Assembly (NCBI GenBank): GCA_015231995.1 | Contig: JADGAO010000011.1 | Location: 9,855 to 14,982 of the forward strand | DNA: 5,128 nt | Reading direction: 5' to 3' | From: Nitrospinota bacterium | Lineage (GTDB): Bacteria; Nitrospinota_A; UBA7883; JACRLM01 | Part shown: positions 5,100-5,128 of the stretch, piece by piece | Layout: the number at the start of each line of letters is the position of its first letter | Position numbering within the stretch: the first letter of the stretch is position 1 | Notes under the pieces: generated by a model | Databases searched by the model: none | The model's input: only the letters and a program-made list of their open reading frames with translations | Told to the model about the DNA's origin: nothing | Translations under genes and position numbers: made by a program

Positions 5100-5128
5100 T
5101 GGGGCTTTGCGTTGTTGAGGGAGTCCAA

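Noticed and set aside
5099..5128. ATG overlapping the kinase stop codon as the start of the next gene
   Set aside because: Only ten codons are visible and they match no known start. GAGGGAG at 5116-5122 suggests the next gene begins beyond the window.

Overview
The window comes from a GC-rich, probably Gram-negative bacterium with ferredoxin-linked central carbon metabolism. A pyruvate:ferredoxin oxidoreductase (POR) and an NtrB-type sensor kinase fit anaerobic or microaerophilic groups such as Nitrospirota, Nitrospinota or Desulfobacterota. The sequence alone does not settle which, and no rRNA or other taxonomic marker is present.

Layout. (1) Bases 2-130 are the C-terminal end of a 4Fe-4S ferredoxin-type subunit. 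After a 52-nt gap and a strong ribosome binding site comes a 766-codon gene (183-2483) that fuses the alpha and beta subunits of POR. A strong intrinsic terminator (2496-2534) closes this operon. (2) Bases 2535-2966 hold no convincing gene. They contain a nested palindromic repeat (2577-2640) and further inverted repeats. (3) Bases 2934-3424 read as an integron gene cassette carrying a hicA-hicB toxin-antitoxin pair. It is bounded upstream by a GTTAGGC box and downstream by a textbook 60-bp attC site (3371-3430) whose first box contains the hicB stop codon. No integron integrase is visible. (4) Bases 3431-3879 look like a second, damaged accessory segment: a short frameshifted reading frame behind a good ribosome binding site, then a 107-codon small protein whose start overlaps that frame's stop. 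No attC closes this segment. (5) Bases 3966-5099 encode a soluble PAS/HisKA/HATPase histidine kinase of the NtrB type, the return to GC-rich core-like sequence.

How the parts relate. The POR subunits form one metabolic enzyme that interconverts pyruvate and acetyl-CoA plus CO2 using ferredoxin. The kinase is a separate regulatory gene whose response-regulator partner probably lies downstream of the window. Between them, about 1 kb of lower-GC accessory DNA has come in, at least partly by integron-type cassette capture. The toxin-antitoxin pair may hold this DNA in place. The most interesting points are the hicAB cassette with its complete attC and no integrase in the window, the broken cassette-like segment next to it, and a palindromic repeat whose two arms differ by compensatory base-pair changes and share a 10-mer with the POR terminator.
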